A DNA stretch of 36,524 nucleotides, from contig JAAWJJ010000039.1 in NCBI GenBank assembly GCA_022796875.1, positions 1 through 36,524 on the forward strand, given 5' to 3'. Of this stretch, positions 1-7,960 are shown in pieces. Source of the DNA: Eubacterium sp. GTDB lineage: Bacteria; Bacillota; Clostridia; Lachnospirales; Lachnospiraceae. Made by a program: the position numbers and the translations under genes. Positions within the stretch are counted from its first letter, which is position 1, and every line of letters begins with the position of its first letter. The notes under the pieces were generated by a model. It saw nothing but the letters and a program-made list of their open reading frames with translations. It made no database searches and was not told the origin of the DNA.

Positions 1-179
1 AGGCTCTTCGCCCCTTTCACTTCTACCACGCACATACGGCAGGCGCCGATTTCATTGATTTCTTTTAAATAACATAACGTCGGGATCTCAATGTTCAAAA
101 GCCTTGCCGCTTCCAGTATTGTGGAACCAGCAGGCGCCTCTACTTCTATCCCGTTGATTTTAATTTTTACATTTTTCAT
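1..179 (-). CDS. hydA: [FeFe]-hydrogenase catalytic subunit HydA, N-terminal fragment (cut by window edge)
   Basis: Only the first 59 or so codons lie in the window. They encode a plant-type [2Fe-2S] domain that opens MKNVKIKINGIEVEAPAG, followed by a PTLCYLKE segment and GACRMCVVEVKG. This is the start shared by HydA of trimeric hydrogenases, NuoG and some formate dehydrogenase alpha subunits. The ATG at 179 follows an AGGAGGA-type ribosome site, 48 bases after the hydB stop. The order hydC, small ferredoxin, hydB, then this gene favours HydA of a group A3 electron-bifurcating hydrogenase, which would carry the H-cluster. NuoG-like or formate dehydrogenase alternatives cannot be excluded because the catalytic part is outside the window. 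Confidence 0.75.
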   Translation of the reverse strand, partial: MKNVKIKINGIEVEAPAGSTILEAARLLNIEIPTLCYLKEINEIGACRMCVVEVKGAKS

Positions 180-227
180 TCTATGCACATCCTCCTACCA
201 AACATCTTTCTGTCAAAGCCGGTTCGT

Positions 228-2018
228 TTATTTACGGTAAATTGCGCCAAAGTTACATTTATCGATACAGGTGCCGCACTTGATACATATATCCATATCG
301 ATCGTATGCGGCTGCTTCACAGAACCATAAATAGCCTCTGCCGGGCATGTCCGCAGGCATAACGTACAGCCTTTACATTTTTCAGGATCAATCGTATATG
401 TCAGCAAATCCTTGCATACCCCGGCCGGGCACTTTTTATCTACAACATGGGCGATATACTCGTCTTTGAAAAATTTTAATGTAGATAATACCGGGTTCGG
501 CGCCGTCTGCCCCAGGCCGCAAAGAGCGTTTTCTTTAATATAATAAGCCAGCTCCTCCAGTTTATCGATATCTTCCAGCGTTCCCTGTCCTTTCGTAATC
601 CGGTCAAGAATCTCGTACATTCTTTTTGTCCCTACCCGGCAAGGCGTGCATTTTCCGCAGGATTCGTCTACGGTAAACTCCAGGAAAAACTTCGCGATAT
701 CCACCATACAGTTGTCTTCGTCCATAACGATCATTCCGCCGGAACCTACGATCGAACCAATACTCGCCAGGTTTTCATAATCAATTGGGATATTAAAATG
801 CTCCGCCGGGATACATCCGCCGGACGGGCCGCCGGTCTGTACCGCCTTGAATTTCTTTCCGTCCGGAATCCCGCCGCCGATCTCTTCAATTACCGTGCGA
901 AGCGGCATCCCCATCGGAATTTCCACCAGTCCGGTATTATTGATCTTGCCGCCAAGTGCAAATACTTTCGTACCCTTCGATTTCTCTGTTCCGATCGAAG
1001 CAAACCATTCCGCTCCGTTTAATATAATCTGAGGAATATTGGCATATGTTTCTACGTTATTTAAAACAGTCGGACTCTCAAACAAACCTTTCACTGCCGG
1101 GAACGGCGGCCTCGGCCTTGGTTCCCCGCGGTTTCCTTCAATGGAAGTCATCAGCGCGGTTTCTTCGCCGCAGACAAACGCCCCCGCGCCGAGCCTCAGA
1201 TCTATGTCAAAATCAAATCCTCTGCTGAAAATGTCCTTTCCTAACAGACCGTACTCCCTTGCCTGCCTGATCGCAATGTTTAAACGTTCAACGGCGATCG
1301 GATACTCTGCACGGACATAAATATAACCCTGGTCTGCGCCGATTGCATATCCAGCGATCGCCATCGCTTCCAGAACGGCATGAGGATCGCCCTCTAAAAT
1401 CGAACGGTCCATAAATGCGCCCGGGTCGCCCTCGTCGGCGTTACATGCGACATATTTCTGCACGTTGCCCCTGTTTCCGGATGCAAATTTCCATTTCAGG
1501 CCGGTCGGAAAACCAGCGCCGCCGCGCCCCCTTAACCCGCTGTCCAAAACGGTCTGTATGACTTCGTCCGGCGTCATGAACGTCAGTACTTTTCCCAATG
1601 CTTCATAGCCGTTTGTAGAAATATATTCTTCAATATTTTCCGGATTGATGACGCCGCAGTTCCTTAATGCGATACGATGCTGTTTTTTATAGAAAACGGT
1701 TTCGTTTAACGGCTTAATCACATCCTGCACAACCGCCTCTTCATACACCAGGCGCGTTACCACGCGTCCTTTTAACAGGTGTTCGGAAACAATCTCTTTT
1801 ACGTCTTCTTTTTGCACGTTTGCATAAAATACGCCGTCCGGATATACGATCATGATCGGGCCGCAGGCGCACAGGCCATGGCATCCGGTCTTTACCACAA
1901 GGATTTCTTTTTCCAAATTCTGTTCTTTTAATTCTTTTTCCAGGGTCTGAATGATCACTGCGCTTCCGGAGGAAGTGCATCCCGTGCCGCCGCAAACCAA
2001 TACATGTGAACGAAACAT
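228..2018 (-). CDS. hydB: NADH-binding flavoprotein subunit HydB (NuoF-like) of bifurcating hydrogenase
   Basis: This 596-residue protein has the full HydB layout. A thioredoxin-like [2Fe-2S] domain has Cys9, Cys14, Cys46 and Cys50. The FMN/NADH domain carries GRGGAGFPTG at 164-173, ADEGDPG at 194-200 and GAGAFVCGEETAL at 277-289. An SLBB segment follows, then the NuoF cluster site ESCGKCTPC (Cys454, 457, 460, plus Cys500). A C-terminal 2x[4Fe-4S] ferredoxin domain has Cys548/551/554/558 and Cys578/581/584/588. The fused N- and C-terminal iron-sulfur domains distinguish it from complex I NuoF. In the family it exchanges electrons between NAD(H), ferredoxin and HydA in the cytoplasm. The start at 2018 follows GTAGGAGGTG, which overlaps the end of the upstream ferredoxin gene. 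Confidence 0.93.
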   Translation of the reverse strand: MFRSHVLVCGGTGCTSSGSAVIIQTLEKELKEQNLEKEILVVKTGCHGLCACGPIMIVYPDGVFYANVQKEDVKEIVSEHLLKGRVVTRLVYEEAVVQDVIKPLNETVFYKKQHRIALRNCGVINPENIEEYISTNGYEALGKVLTFMTPDEVIQTVLDSGLRGRGGAGFPTGLKWKFASGNRGNVQKYVACNADEGDPGAFMDRSILEGDPHAVLEAMAIAGYAIGADQGYIYVRAEYPIAVERLNIAIRQAREYGLLGKDIFSRGFDFDIDLRLGAGAFVCGEETALMTSIEGNRGEPRPRPPFPAVKGLFESPTVLNNVETYANIPQIILNGAEWFASIGTEKSKGTKVFALGGKINNTGLVEIPMGMPLRTVIEEIGGGIPDGKKFKAVQTGGPSGGCIPAEHFNIPIDYENLASIGSIVGSGGMIVMDEDNCMVDIAKFFLEFTVDESCGKCTPCRVGTKRMYEILDRITKGQGTLEDIDKLEELAYYIKENALCGLGQTAPNPVLSTLKFFKDEYIAHVVDKKCPAGVCKDLLTYTIDPEKCKGCTLCLRTCPAEAIYGSVKQPHTIDMDICIKCGTCIDKCNFGAIYRK

Positions 2019-2029
2019 AGCTGCACCTC

Positions 2030-2401
2030 CTACATATTTTCAGAAGCAAGGGTATATTCAGCAACCGGTTTTCCGCCGCAAATATGCTTTTCCAATACAT
2101 CCATTGCTTTTTCCGTTGTCATTTTAATATAAGTAACTTTTTCTTTCCCAGACTCCAGTACTTCTACGATCGGTTCATACTGGCATAACCCGATGCATCC
2201 GGTCTGGGTCACGACTACTTTGTCCAGTTTTCTGTTCTGAACCTCCTCTGCCAATGCGTTTAATATCGGCCGGGCGCCGCTTGCAATTCCGCAGGTCGCC
2301 ATACCTACTACGATACGGATTCCTTCGCTGCCCTCCTCCCGGAGACCGATCTGGCCCTGCATTTTTTCCCTTATTGCTTTTAATTCTTCCAAAGACTTCA
2401 T
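2030..2401 (-). CDS. Thioredoxin-like [2Fe-2S] ferredoxin of the hydrogenase operon
   Basis: This 123-residue protein has a thioredoxin-fold ferredoxin pattern: TCGIASGA with Cys37, TGCIGLC with Cys69 and Cys73, and Cys108 near the end. The usual second Cys of the first pair is absent, so Cys108 may be the fourth ligand (inference). Clostridial hyd operons often carry such a small ferredoxin between the NuoE-like and NuoF-like genes. Its stop lies 11 bases before the hydB start, so the two are surely co-transcribed. It probably relays electrons within the HydABC complex, but a structural or assembly role is possible. Confidence 0.85.
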   Translation of the reverse strand: MKSLEELKAIREKMQGQIGLREEGSEGIRIVVGMATCGIASGARPILNALAEEVQNRKLDKVVVTQTGCIGLCQYEPIVEVLESGKEKVTYIKMTTEKAMDVLEKHICGGKPVAEYTLASENM

Positions 2402-2448
2402 TTTTTTTATTCCTTTCTTTTCCCTGGCTTAACTATTTTTCCGGAATA

Positions 2449-2937
2449 TTAATATTTCACAAGAATTTCGGCTATATCGCTTACTTCTACCTTTCCGTAT
2501 ACTTCGTCGTTAATCATCATGACCGGCGCCAGCCCGCAGGCTCCGATACACCGGCAGGCCTCCAGGGAAAACTTCCCGTCTTCTGTACATTCCCCGCCGG
2601 AAATCTCCAGTTCATCCATCAGTTTACTGTAAACAGCTCCGGAACCCTTTACGTAACATGCGGTTCCAAGACAGACGGAAATCGTATATTTCCCTTTTGG
2701 CAAAAGGCTGAACTGGGAATAAAACGTAGCGATTCCGTAGATTTTTTCCATCGGTACCTTCATCTCATCCGAAATTATTTTCTGGACTTCATACGGCAGA
2801 TAACCGTAAATTTCCTGTGCTTTCTGCATCACCGGCATCAGCGGTCCCTTTCCGTTTTTGTGTTCGGCAATTATTTCCAGTAACTGCTTTTTTTGTTCTT
2901 TTGTTCCGTGAAACGGAACGTCTTTATTATTTTTCAA
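2449..2937 (-). CDS. hydC: NuoE-like [2Fe-2S] subunit HydC of bifurcating hydrogenase
   Basis: This 162-residue protein matches the NuoE/HydC family in length and motifs. It has a helical N-terminus (KGPLMPVMQKAQEIYGYLP at about 30-48) and the GIATFYSQF segment at 68-76. The [2Fe-2S] ligands are Cys89, Cys94, Cys130 and Cys134 (CLGTAC and CIGAC). It is the first gene of the minus-strand hydrogenase operon and is followed after 47 bases by the ferredoxin gene. In the HydABC complex this subunit supports the flavin site of HydB. A hairpin about 40 bases upstream separates it from the SDR genes, so it may have its own promoter. Confidence 0.92.
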   Translation of the reverse strand: MKNNKDVPFHGTKEQKKQLLEIIAEHKNGKGPLMPVMQKAQEIYGYLPYEVQKIISDEMKVPMEKIYGIATFYSQFSLLPKGKYTISVCLGTACYVKGSGAVYSKLMDELEISGGECTEDGKFSLEACRCIGACGLAPVMMINDEVYGKVEVSDIAEILVKY

Positions 2938-2975
2938 TGGAATACCTCCTTATATCATAAGTTTGTGGGCAATGA

Positions 2976-3011
2976 AAACGGCTGCACCTGCTTTCAGGAA
3001 TACAGCCGTTT
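2976..3011 (-). terminator. Hairpin between the SDR genes and the hydrogenase operon
   Basis: The arms AACGGCTG (2977-2984) and CAGCCGTT (3003-3010) pair perfectly, and an inner CCTG/CAGG pair (2987-2998) extends the hairpin. Read on the minus strand, the 3' arm is followed by TTTTC, a short U-run. It could end transcripts from the SDR unit or attenuate read-through into hydC. The short T-run makes it a weak terminator. Confidence 0.5.
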
Positions 3012-3063
3012 ATGCAAAACAACCAAAAAGTCCCCAGCCTGCCTTTTTGCCGCTTTGACTTAT

Positions 3064-3897
3064 TTAAATAACAATACCGCCGTCAACATTATATGTTAAA
3101 CCGCTGATATATCCGGCATAGTCTGAACATATGATCAATGCTGCGTTTGCAATGTCAATCGGCATGGCGATTTTCCGAAGGGATACCTGTTTCAAAACAG
3201 GGCCGCCCGGTTTAAATGCATCCACAACATTGCCGTCATTATCCTGCGTCATACCCGTAAGGGTAGGACCCGGGCAGATGCAGTTAATACGGATATTATC
3301 CGGACCAAATTCCATATTCAGGCTCTTTGACATCAGTTTCACGCCTGCTTTGACCATACAATAGAACGGATCGTAGTCGCCCGGCCGGTCGGAAGATTTG
3401 GAACCAAATTCAAGTACGACGCCGCCGCCCTGTTTCTGCATCATCGGCAATGCGTTCTGAAGCGTATATACATGGGCAAGTCCGTGAATCCCCATTAACT
3501 GACGGAACTGGCTTTCCGTCGTTTCCATGAAATGAGCCGGAATGTTGTATCCTGCGCTGTTGATCAGGATATCAATCCTGCCGTATTTTTCTTTTATCAT
3601 GTTAAATAAAGCATCAATCTCGTCACGGTTAAATGCGTTTGCATTAAAGTATGTAACTTCACAGCCGCAATTCGTTAAAAACTGCGCGTTTGCTTTTCCG
3701 ATTTCTTCTTCAATTCCCGTAATAATTACTTTGGCGCGGTGTTTCGCGAACAAGCTGGCCATAGCGAGGCCAATGCCCAGCGTCGCGCCTGTAATCAGCG
3801 CAACTTTTCCTTCTACCAGTCCGGTGCCTTCCGGGACAAGTTCCACTTTTTTCGTTAATAATTTCCCTTTTGAATCATAATCCATTTTCATAGCCAT
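3064..3897 (-). CDS. SDR-family oxidoreductase with intact catalytic site
   Basis: This 277-residue protein is a classical short-chain dehydrogenase with about 28 extra residues before the Rossmann fold. Visible motifs are TGATLGIG at 36-43 (cofactor binding), NSAG at 113-116 in place of NNAG, serines at 166-169, and the catalytic pair Tyr179/Lys183 (YCMVK). ICPGPTLTG and the terminal VDGG are also typical. It lies 46 bases downstream of a second SDR, in an apparent operon headed by a GPH transporter. It probably oxidises or reduces a hydroxyl or keto group of the imported compound. The substrate is unknown. Pairing with a defective SDR next door suggests a possible hetero-oligomer. Confidence 0.9.
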   Translation of the reverse strand: MAMKMDYDSKGKLLTKKVELVPEGTGLVEGKVALITGATLGIGLAMASLFAKHRAKVIITGIEEEIGKANAQFLTNCGCEVTYFNANAFNRDEIDALFNMIKEKYGRIDILINSAGYNIPAHFMETTESQFRQLMGIHGLAHVYTLQNALPMMQKQGGGVVLEFGSKSSDRPGDYDPFYCMVKAGVKLMSKSLNMEFGPDNIRINCICPGPTLTGMTQDNDGNVVDAFKPGGPVLKQVSLRKIAMPIDIANAALIICSDYAGYISGLTYNVDGGIVI

Positions 3898-3943
3898 ATA
3901 TTGATTCCTCCTTCAGATTCTTTCAGATTATCTTGTCATTCTG

Positions 3944-4720
3944 TTAACAATCGGTAGCGGTCATATGTTCTCCGCCTACCCAGCCTCCGTCGACTTCCAG
4001 CATCAGGCCGGACACATAGGATGATTCATCTGAAGCAAGGAATACGGCTGCATTTGCGATTTCTTCCGGCTCTGCGAAACGTCCCATAGGGATGACAAGC
4101 GGATCTTTAAATTTTTTCCAGTTTTCGATTTTCTTTACAGCTTCCGTATTTGTCATACCCGGAGCAAGGACGTTAATGCGGATGCCTTCTTTCGCCATGT
4201 CCATCTGCGCGCTTCTGCTTACCATTGTCAGCGCCGCGCTTGCAAACGTATAAAATGCTTCCTGGTTATTCGGCCGGTTCGTACCGAGTTTGGAAGAAAC
4301 GTTTATAATGCTTCCTTTCTTTTGTTTTTGCATATACGGAATCACTTCCCACATAGCGTAAACATGTGTTAAAACGTTGGTATCCATCACGTTCCACCAG
4401 TCTTCTTCCGTACACTCCAGAAACGGTTTGCTGAACATGATTCCCACGCTGTTTGTCAGAATATCAATCTTTCCGTATTCTTTTTCCGTTGCCGCCGCCA
4501 TCGCTTTCACCTGCTCGCGGTCTTTCATATCGGTTGCAAGGAATTTTGCCTTTCCTCCGTTTCCAATAATTTCTTTCACAACGGCTTCTCCGCCGGCGGT
4601 ATTGATGTCGGCTACTACAACAGAGGCACCCTCCGCTGCATATGCAGTCGCAATCGCTGCTCCGATGCCGGAAGCTCCTCCTGTTACAATTGCAACTTTA
4701 CCATCTAATCTTGCGCTCAT
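3944..4720 (-). CDS. SDR-family protein lacking the catalytic lysine (YxxxS)
   Basis: This 258-residue protein has a clear SDR fold: TGGASGIG at 13-20, Asp38 after beta-2 (a hint of NAD(H) preference), NVSS at 140-143, catalytic Tyr157 and LAPG at 185-188. The residue four after the Tyr, almost always Lys, is Ser161 (Tyr-Thr-Phe-Ala-Ser), read from the bases around 4238-4250. The NNAG motif is also changed to NSVG. The fold and cofactor loop look preserved, so this is not simple decay. It may be a non-catalytic partner of the neighbouring SDR, or an enzyme with altered chemistry. The ATG at 4720 follows AAGGAGG. Confidence 0.88.
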   Translation of the reverse strand: MSARLDGKVAIVTGGASGIGAAIATAYAAEGASVVVADINTAGGEAVVKEIIGNGGKAKFLATDMKDREQVKAMAAATEKEYGKIDILTNSVGIMFSKPFLECTEEDWWNVMDTNVLTHVYAMWEVIPYMQKQKKGSIINVSSKLGTNRPNNQEAFYTFASAALTMVSRSAQMDMAKEGIRINVLAPGMTNTEAVKKIENWKKFKDPLVIPMGRFAEPEEIANAAVFLASDESSYVSGLMLEVDGGWVGGEHMTATDC

Positions 4721-4810
4721 ATAAAAACCTCCTTATAATTAATTTTTGCACTAATAAAATAACGTCGTATCAAATCGATTTGGATTACTTACTTTCACCA
4801 ACGGTTCTTT

Positions 4811-6196
4811 CTAATCTTTCTGCATCAGGCCTTTTGCTTTCTGTTCTTCCAGAATTTCTTCATGTTTCTTATAATCCAGTTTGTAGAACAGGAAAACGAT
4901 ACCTACAACAACGCTTAAAATAATTGGCAGAATAAAATAGATCATTTTAATGCCATTGATTACTTCCGCCGGCTGTTCCGGAGCATTTGCTACATAATTT
5001 GTTGCTGCAAGCATCCAGCCTACTTCGGCGCTGCCGATAGCGATGCCGGCTTTATGCATAAACGACCAGTATGCGCCGTACAATCCCTCCTGTCTGACGC
5101 CGGTAGACAACAGTGCGTAGTCCGCCGTATCGCCAGTCGCTGCGACAGTTCCGGCAAGCGCAAGCCAGAAACATATGTAAGATAAGAAACCGGAAATCCA
5201 GAATCCGACATTCAGGCTGTTCGAACAGAAATACTGAATCAGCAAAAATACCGCTCCCAGGAAAGATCCATAGCAGATTACTTTCCCTTTGGATTTCAGC
5301 AGGTTTGCAAAAAACGGCAGTGTAAATGCGCCGATCATACCCCCGATACCTGTTACAATTGCATAAACCGACATTGCGTTCATGTCGCCGATTACATACA
5401 TGAAAAGGTAGGTCTGAGAAGTAGCCCTTCCAAGATTTAACATCCCAAGTATAGCCGCACCAATTACGAGAAGCACGAAATATTTGTTTTTAAGAGCCAG
5501 GGCAACTCCTTTTAAAATCGGCATTTTCCCCTGGTCGTCTTTCGGTTTTACCACCTCTTTACAGACTGCCACACAGATAAATACTAAAACGATACCGACA
5601 ATACTGTACAAGGTAACGGTATTTAACCAGCCTTTCGCTGCGTTTTCGCCCCCAAGCCGCATCACGATCGGCATGGTAGCCGCGCCGCCGAAAATCGTTC
5701 CGATGTTTGTAAACATCATTTTCCATCCCGAAATAGACGCTCGTTCCGCACCGCTGGCAGACATAACCGCAACCATTGCCGTATGCGGGATGTTTACACA
5801 GGTATACATAAAACACCAGATAAAATACAATACGACAATCCATATTGTCTTTGCCATTACGCTCCATTCCGGATGCGCCCAGAACATTAAGATCGTAGAA
5901 ACGAATAATGGAACGTTAAACCATAGCAGCCACGGACGGTAACGTCCAAGTTTAGAACGCGTCCTGTCTGTCCAGGAACCTACAAGCGTATCGTTAATCA
6001 TATCCCAGACCCGGCCCAACAAAAGCAGCGTTCCGACAACACCTGCATGGATTCCGGCCACTTCGGTACAAAACATCATGAAAAATACCGCTACAAGCCC
6101 ATTTGACAAATTCTGTGCAAGTTCTCCCAGAGAAAAAGCAAATTTTCTCCCTACACCCACCTTTACTTCAAAAGATGTAGCTTTTTTTGTTTCCAT
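4811..6196 (-). CDS. GPH-family (MelB-like) MFS transporter
   Basis: This membrane protein of about 461 residues resembles the glycoside-pentoside-hexuronide:cation symporter family. It opens FAFSLGELAQN and has the DMINDTLVGSWTDRTRSKLGRYRPW loop between helices 2 and 3, whose acidic residues bind the coupling ion in MelB. About twelve hydrophobic segments are visible and the tail is charged. The ATG at 6196 is preferred over one eleven codons upstream because GGAGGAGG sits just before it. It is the first gene of the unit with the two SDRs, so it probably imports their substrate. GPH members carry sugars, uronates and some other organic compounds, so the substrate is open. Confidence 0.85.
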   Translation of the reverse strand: METKKATSFEVKVGVGRKFAFSLGELAQNLSNGLVAVFFMMFCTEVAGIHAGVVGTLLLLGRVWDMINDTLVGSWTDRTRSKLGRYRPWLLWFNVPLFVSTILMFWAHPEWSVMAKTIWIVVLYFIWCFMYTCVNIPHTAMVAVMSASGAERASISGWKMMFTNIGTIFGGAATMPIVMRLGGENAAKGWLNTVTLYSIVGIVLVFICVAVCKEVVKPKDDQGKMPILKGVALALKNKYFVLLVIGAAILGMLNLGRATSQTYLFMYVIGDMNAMSVYAIVTGIGGMIGAFTLPFFANLLKSKGKVICYGSFLGAVFLLIQYFCSNSLNVGFWISGFLSYICFWLALAGTVAATGDTADYALLSTGVRQEGLYGAYWSFMHKAGIAIGSAEVGWMLAATNYVANAPEQPAEVINGIKMIYFILPIILSVVVGIVFLFYKLDYKKHEEILEEQKAKGLMQKD

Positions 6197-6263
6197 AAAA
6201 ATACCTCCTCCTATATTTGATTTCGTCATTTTGTTGATATCATTATTTTACTTCCATTCCTGC

Positions 6264-6304
6264 ATTATACAGAAGATACAAAAAGTGAATAGTACTATAG
6301 TGCT
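6264..6304 (-). promoter_or_regulatory. Candidate promoter and operator for the transporter/SDR unit
   Basis: On the minus strand a perfect TATAAT lies at 6264-6269, about 68 bases before the transporter start. The -35 region is poor. An imperfect palindrome, AGTACTATAGTGCT (6291-6304), lies just upstream of or over it. A weak -35 beside a palindrome would fit activator-dependent control, possibly by one of the LysR proteins in the window. This is inference. Confidence 0.4.
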
Positions 6305-6491
6305 TTTTCTATCATATTTGTTAAAAATATGTCGAAATGTATTGTTTTAAATTTGCTATTTATATGATAAAAATTACATTCTGTAATACTGGTATAAATT
6401 CGGATAGAATTATTACATATGTGTTATTTACTCTATTCCGTGAAAAACAATGCGCATCGCAAAACAATGTAAAGCAAATTCTTTTATTTTA

Positions 6492-6520
6492 TTGACAGTG
6501 TCTGCAGTCATCCATATAAT
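6492..6520 (+). promoter_or_regulatory. Consensus sigma-70 promoter for the RelB/DinJ-type antitoxin
   Basis: TTGACA at 6492-6497 and TATAAT at 6515-6520 are separated by exactly 17 bases, which is the full consensus. The antitoxin start follows at 6555. No other gene is in position to use it. Confidence 0.8.
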
Positions 6521-6554
6521 AAATTTAAAAGTGAACAAGGAGCGATATTTTTAC

Positions 6555-6767
6555 ATGCCTACTACAAATATTAATGTACGTGTGGATTCCGATTTGAAAC
6601 AGGAAGCAGAAACTCTTTTCAGTGACCTCGGCCTAAATATGTCTGCTGCCATTAATATGTTCCTGCGTTCTGCCATCAATCACAACGGTATTCCATTTGA
6701 AGTAAAACGCCCCATGCCAACTGTAGAAACACCGACTTTACTGGATGGAGAATTTTACAGAAATTAA
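6555..6767 (+). CDS. RelB/DinJ-family type II antitoxin
   Basis: This 70-residue protein opens MPTTNINVRVDSDLKQEAE and continues SDLGLNMSAAINMFLRSAI, the ribbon-helix-helix signature of RelB/DinJ antitoxins. The ATG at 6555 is chosen because the family begins here and AAGGAGC lies upstream. In the family the N-terminus binds the operator DNA and the C-terminus neutralises a RelE/YafQ-type RNase. No matching toxin follows. Downstream is instead a broken BrnT-like gene, so this antitoxin is orphaned or mismatched. It has its own consensus promoter. Confidence 0.85.
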   Translation: MPTTNINVRVDSDLKQEAETLFSDLGLNMSAAINMFLRSAINHNGIPFEVKRPMPTVETPTLLDGEFYRN

Positions 6768-6781
6768 ATATTAGCAGAGAG

Positions 6782-7144
6782 ATGGAGTATGGTATGAAGA
6801 TAGTTACATTTACAATGGCTGGAATGACTTTTGAATATGATGAAGAGAAAAACCAAAAAAATATCCGTAAACATGGGATTTCATTTAAAAATGCTGCGCG
6901 TGTATTCTTTGATTATGACCGTATAGAGTTTTTAGATGAGGAGCACAGTTGTGAGTAAGAACAGTTTGATACTATTGGTGATACATCAGCTGGCAGTATT
7001 GGATTAAGCAATAAAAATAATTCAAATAATACAGAAATGACAATTGTTTTTGATGAAGATTGCCCGGAAACGACACCGGAAAGAGCCGTTAAATTTAAAA
7101 GGGTAAATCCACCACGACAAACAAAAAATATAAATCATGCCTGA
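6782..7144 (+). pseudogene. brnT: Decayed BrnT toxin remnant joined to a BrnA-like tail
   Basis: From an ATG at 6782 or 6794 the frame reads MTFEYDEEKNQKNIRKHGIS, the BrnT RNase opening, up to an in-frame TAA at 6956-6958. If the stop is read through, the frame continues EQFDTIGDTSAGSIG, as BrnT-like proteins do. It then changes to an IVFDEDCPETTPE segment resembling the end of BrnA-type antitoxins, and stops at 7142-7144. The simplest reading is a nonsense mutation plus an internal deletion that joined brnT to the tail of brnA. The BrnT half is well supported. The BrnA assignment is from memory of the family and is less sure. Confidence 0.65.
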
Positions 7145-7353
7145 CGATTTAAAAAAATATTCCTGATTTTAAATTGTCAGAGTTAAATTACTATCCTGAA
7201 TACTGTAATTTTACAGTAAACGAGTTGACATTGTTTAACTACCAGATGACAACTCATCCGTTGAACCAGTGTACCGAGTTTATGACTGTGAGCGTTACGG
7301 CCATCCAGCAGATCAGCGGCAGAGTGAACAATAAGATAATGAAGGGGCGTTGA
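7137..7353 (+). pseudogene. Small helix-turn-helix protein gene with one-base frameshift in a poly-A tract
   Basis: An ATG at 7137 reads MPDDLKKYS and stops at 7164-7166. The next frame is open from 7153 to the TGA at 7351 and reads PDFKLSELNYYPEYCNFT, then CTEFMTVSVTAIQQISGRVN, which looks like a sigma-region-4/LuxR-type helix-turn-helix. Removing one A from the seven-A run at 7151-7157 joins the two into a 71-residue protein without gaps. It could be a true frameshift, a slippage site or a sequencing error. The ATG overlaps the end of the BrnT/BrnA remnant, and a terminator follows at once. The family resemblance is from pattern only. Confidence 0.55.
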
Positions 7354-7377
7354 GAGTGTTTTTGGCACTCTCTTTTT
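7352..7377 (+). terminator. Rho-independent terminator
   Basis: GAGAGTG (7352-7358) and CACTCTC (7366-7372) form a seven-pair stem with a TTTTTGG loop and are followed by five T. It starts inside the stop codon of the helix-turn-helix remnant and closes the antitoxin/BrnT strip. Confidence 0.8.
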
Positions 7378-7380
7378 CTT

Positions 7381-7638
7381 CCCATTTCCGACAACATTTG
7401 ATATAGTATAGGTATTTACAAACAGTGCATAGTATTTTAGAGCCATATAAGCACTTATTTGAAAATTACGACATTCCCTACCAGGATAGCTACTGATTAT
7501 ATGTTTGGAAATTCGGATCATCATCTTCCAATATCACATTTACGTTTGACACCATATACTGCCACAAAAAAAGATAACAAATATCCGATATGGTTATGGC
7601 TTTCATATTTTGGTGATTAAGGAACGGAACATATATAC
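7381..7638 (+). other. Unassigned stretch with a 60-codon open frame
   Basis: No recognisable gene is present. A plus-strand frame is open from 7441 to a TAA at 7618-7620, with an ATG at 7501 that would give a 39-residue peptide ending YPIWLWLSYFGD. There is no convincing ribosome site. Given the decayed strip upstream, this may be a gene fragment. An opposite-strand open frame over 7183-7524 shows no known motif. Confidence 0.3.
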
Positions 7639-7932
7639 ATGATATATTTTAATCAGTTGGGAAAGATTGGGAAATGCAATTTATCTTTACATGGTTCCAA
7701 TGGCGCAAAGCTTAGTTATGAATCGAAAATAAGACGAAACGAAAACGGATTGTATGTTATGAGGATAAATATTCAGAACAAAAAAACCCTGAAAATATAT
7801 CAAAACCTACGACAAAACATGAGCCAATATGATATAGAGCAGTTTGCAAATGAATGTAATGCCTATATGATTCGTGAGGAACGGAAAGAGCGACAAGAAA
7901 GAGAACTAGAAAACAAAAGTAATTCTAAATAA
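7639..7932 (+). CDS. Hypothetical protein, 97 residues
   Basis: The predicted 97-residue protein begins MIYFNQLGKIGKCNLSLHGS and ends in a highly charged stretch rich in Arg, Glu and Lys (about residues 76-97), which may form a helix. No family is recognised. Ribosome binding is weak (GGAACGGAAC, about 10 bases upstream). It lies between a decayed toxin-antitoxin strip and another small open frame, so it may be a remnant of a mobile element. A second frame (7910-8086) overlaps its end and could represent a continuation after a frameshift. Confidence 0.4.
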   Translation: MIYFNQLGKIGKCNLSLHGSNGAKLSYESKIRRNENGLYVMRINIQNKKTLKIYQNLRQNMSQYDIEQFANECNAYMIREERKERQERELENKSNSK

Positions 7933-7960
7933 AACACCTGATATTTATTTTTATGATATT

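Noticed and set aside
2254..2883. 209-codon plus-strand frame opposite the hydC/ferredoxin genes
   Set aside because: It lies antisense to well-supported genes, has low-complexity translated sequence and no ribosome site. It is a shadow of the real frames.
228..2937. Complex I (NuoEFG) assignment for the first genes
   Set aside because: The NuoF-like protein has fused N-terminal [2Fe-2S] and C-terminal ferredoxin domains, and a small ferredoxin gene sits inside the operon. This matches HydABC-type hydrogenases rather than respiratory complex I.
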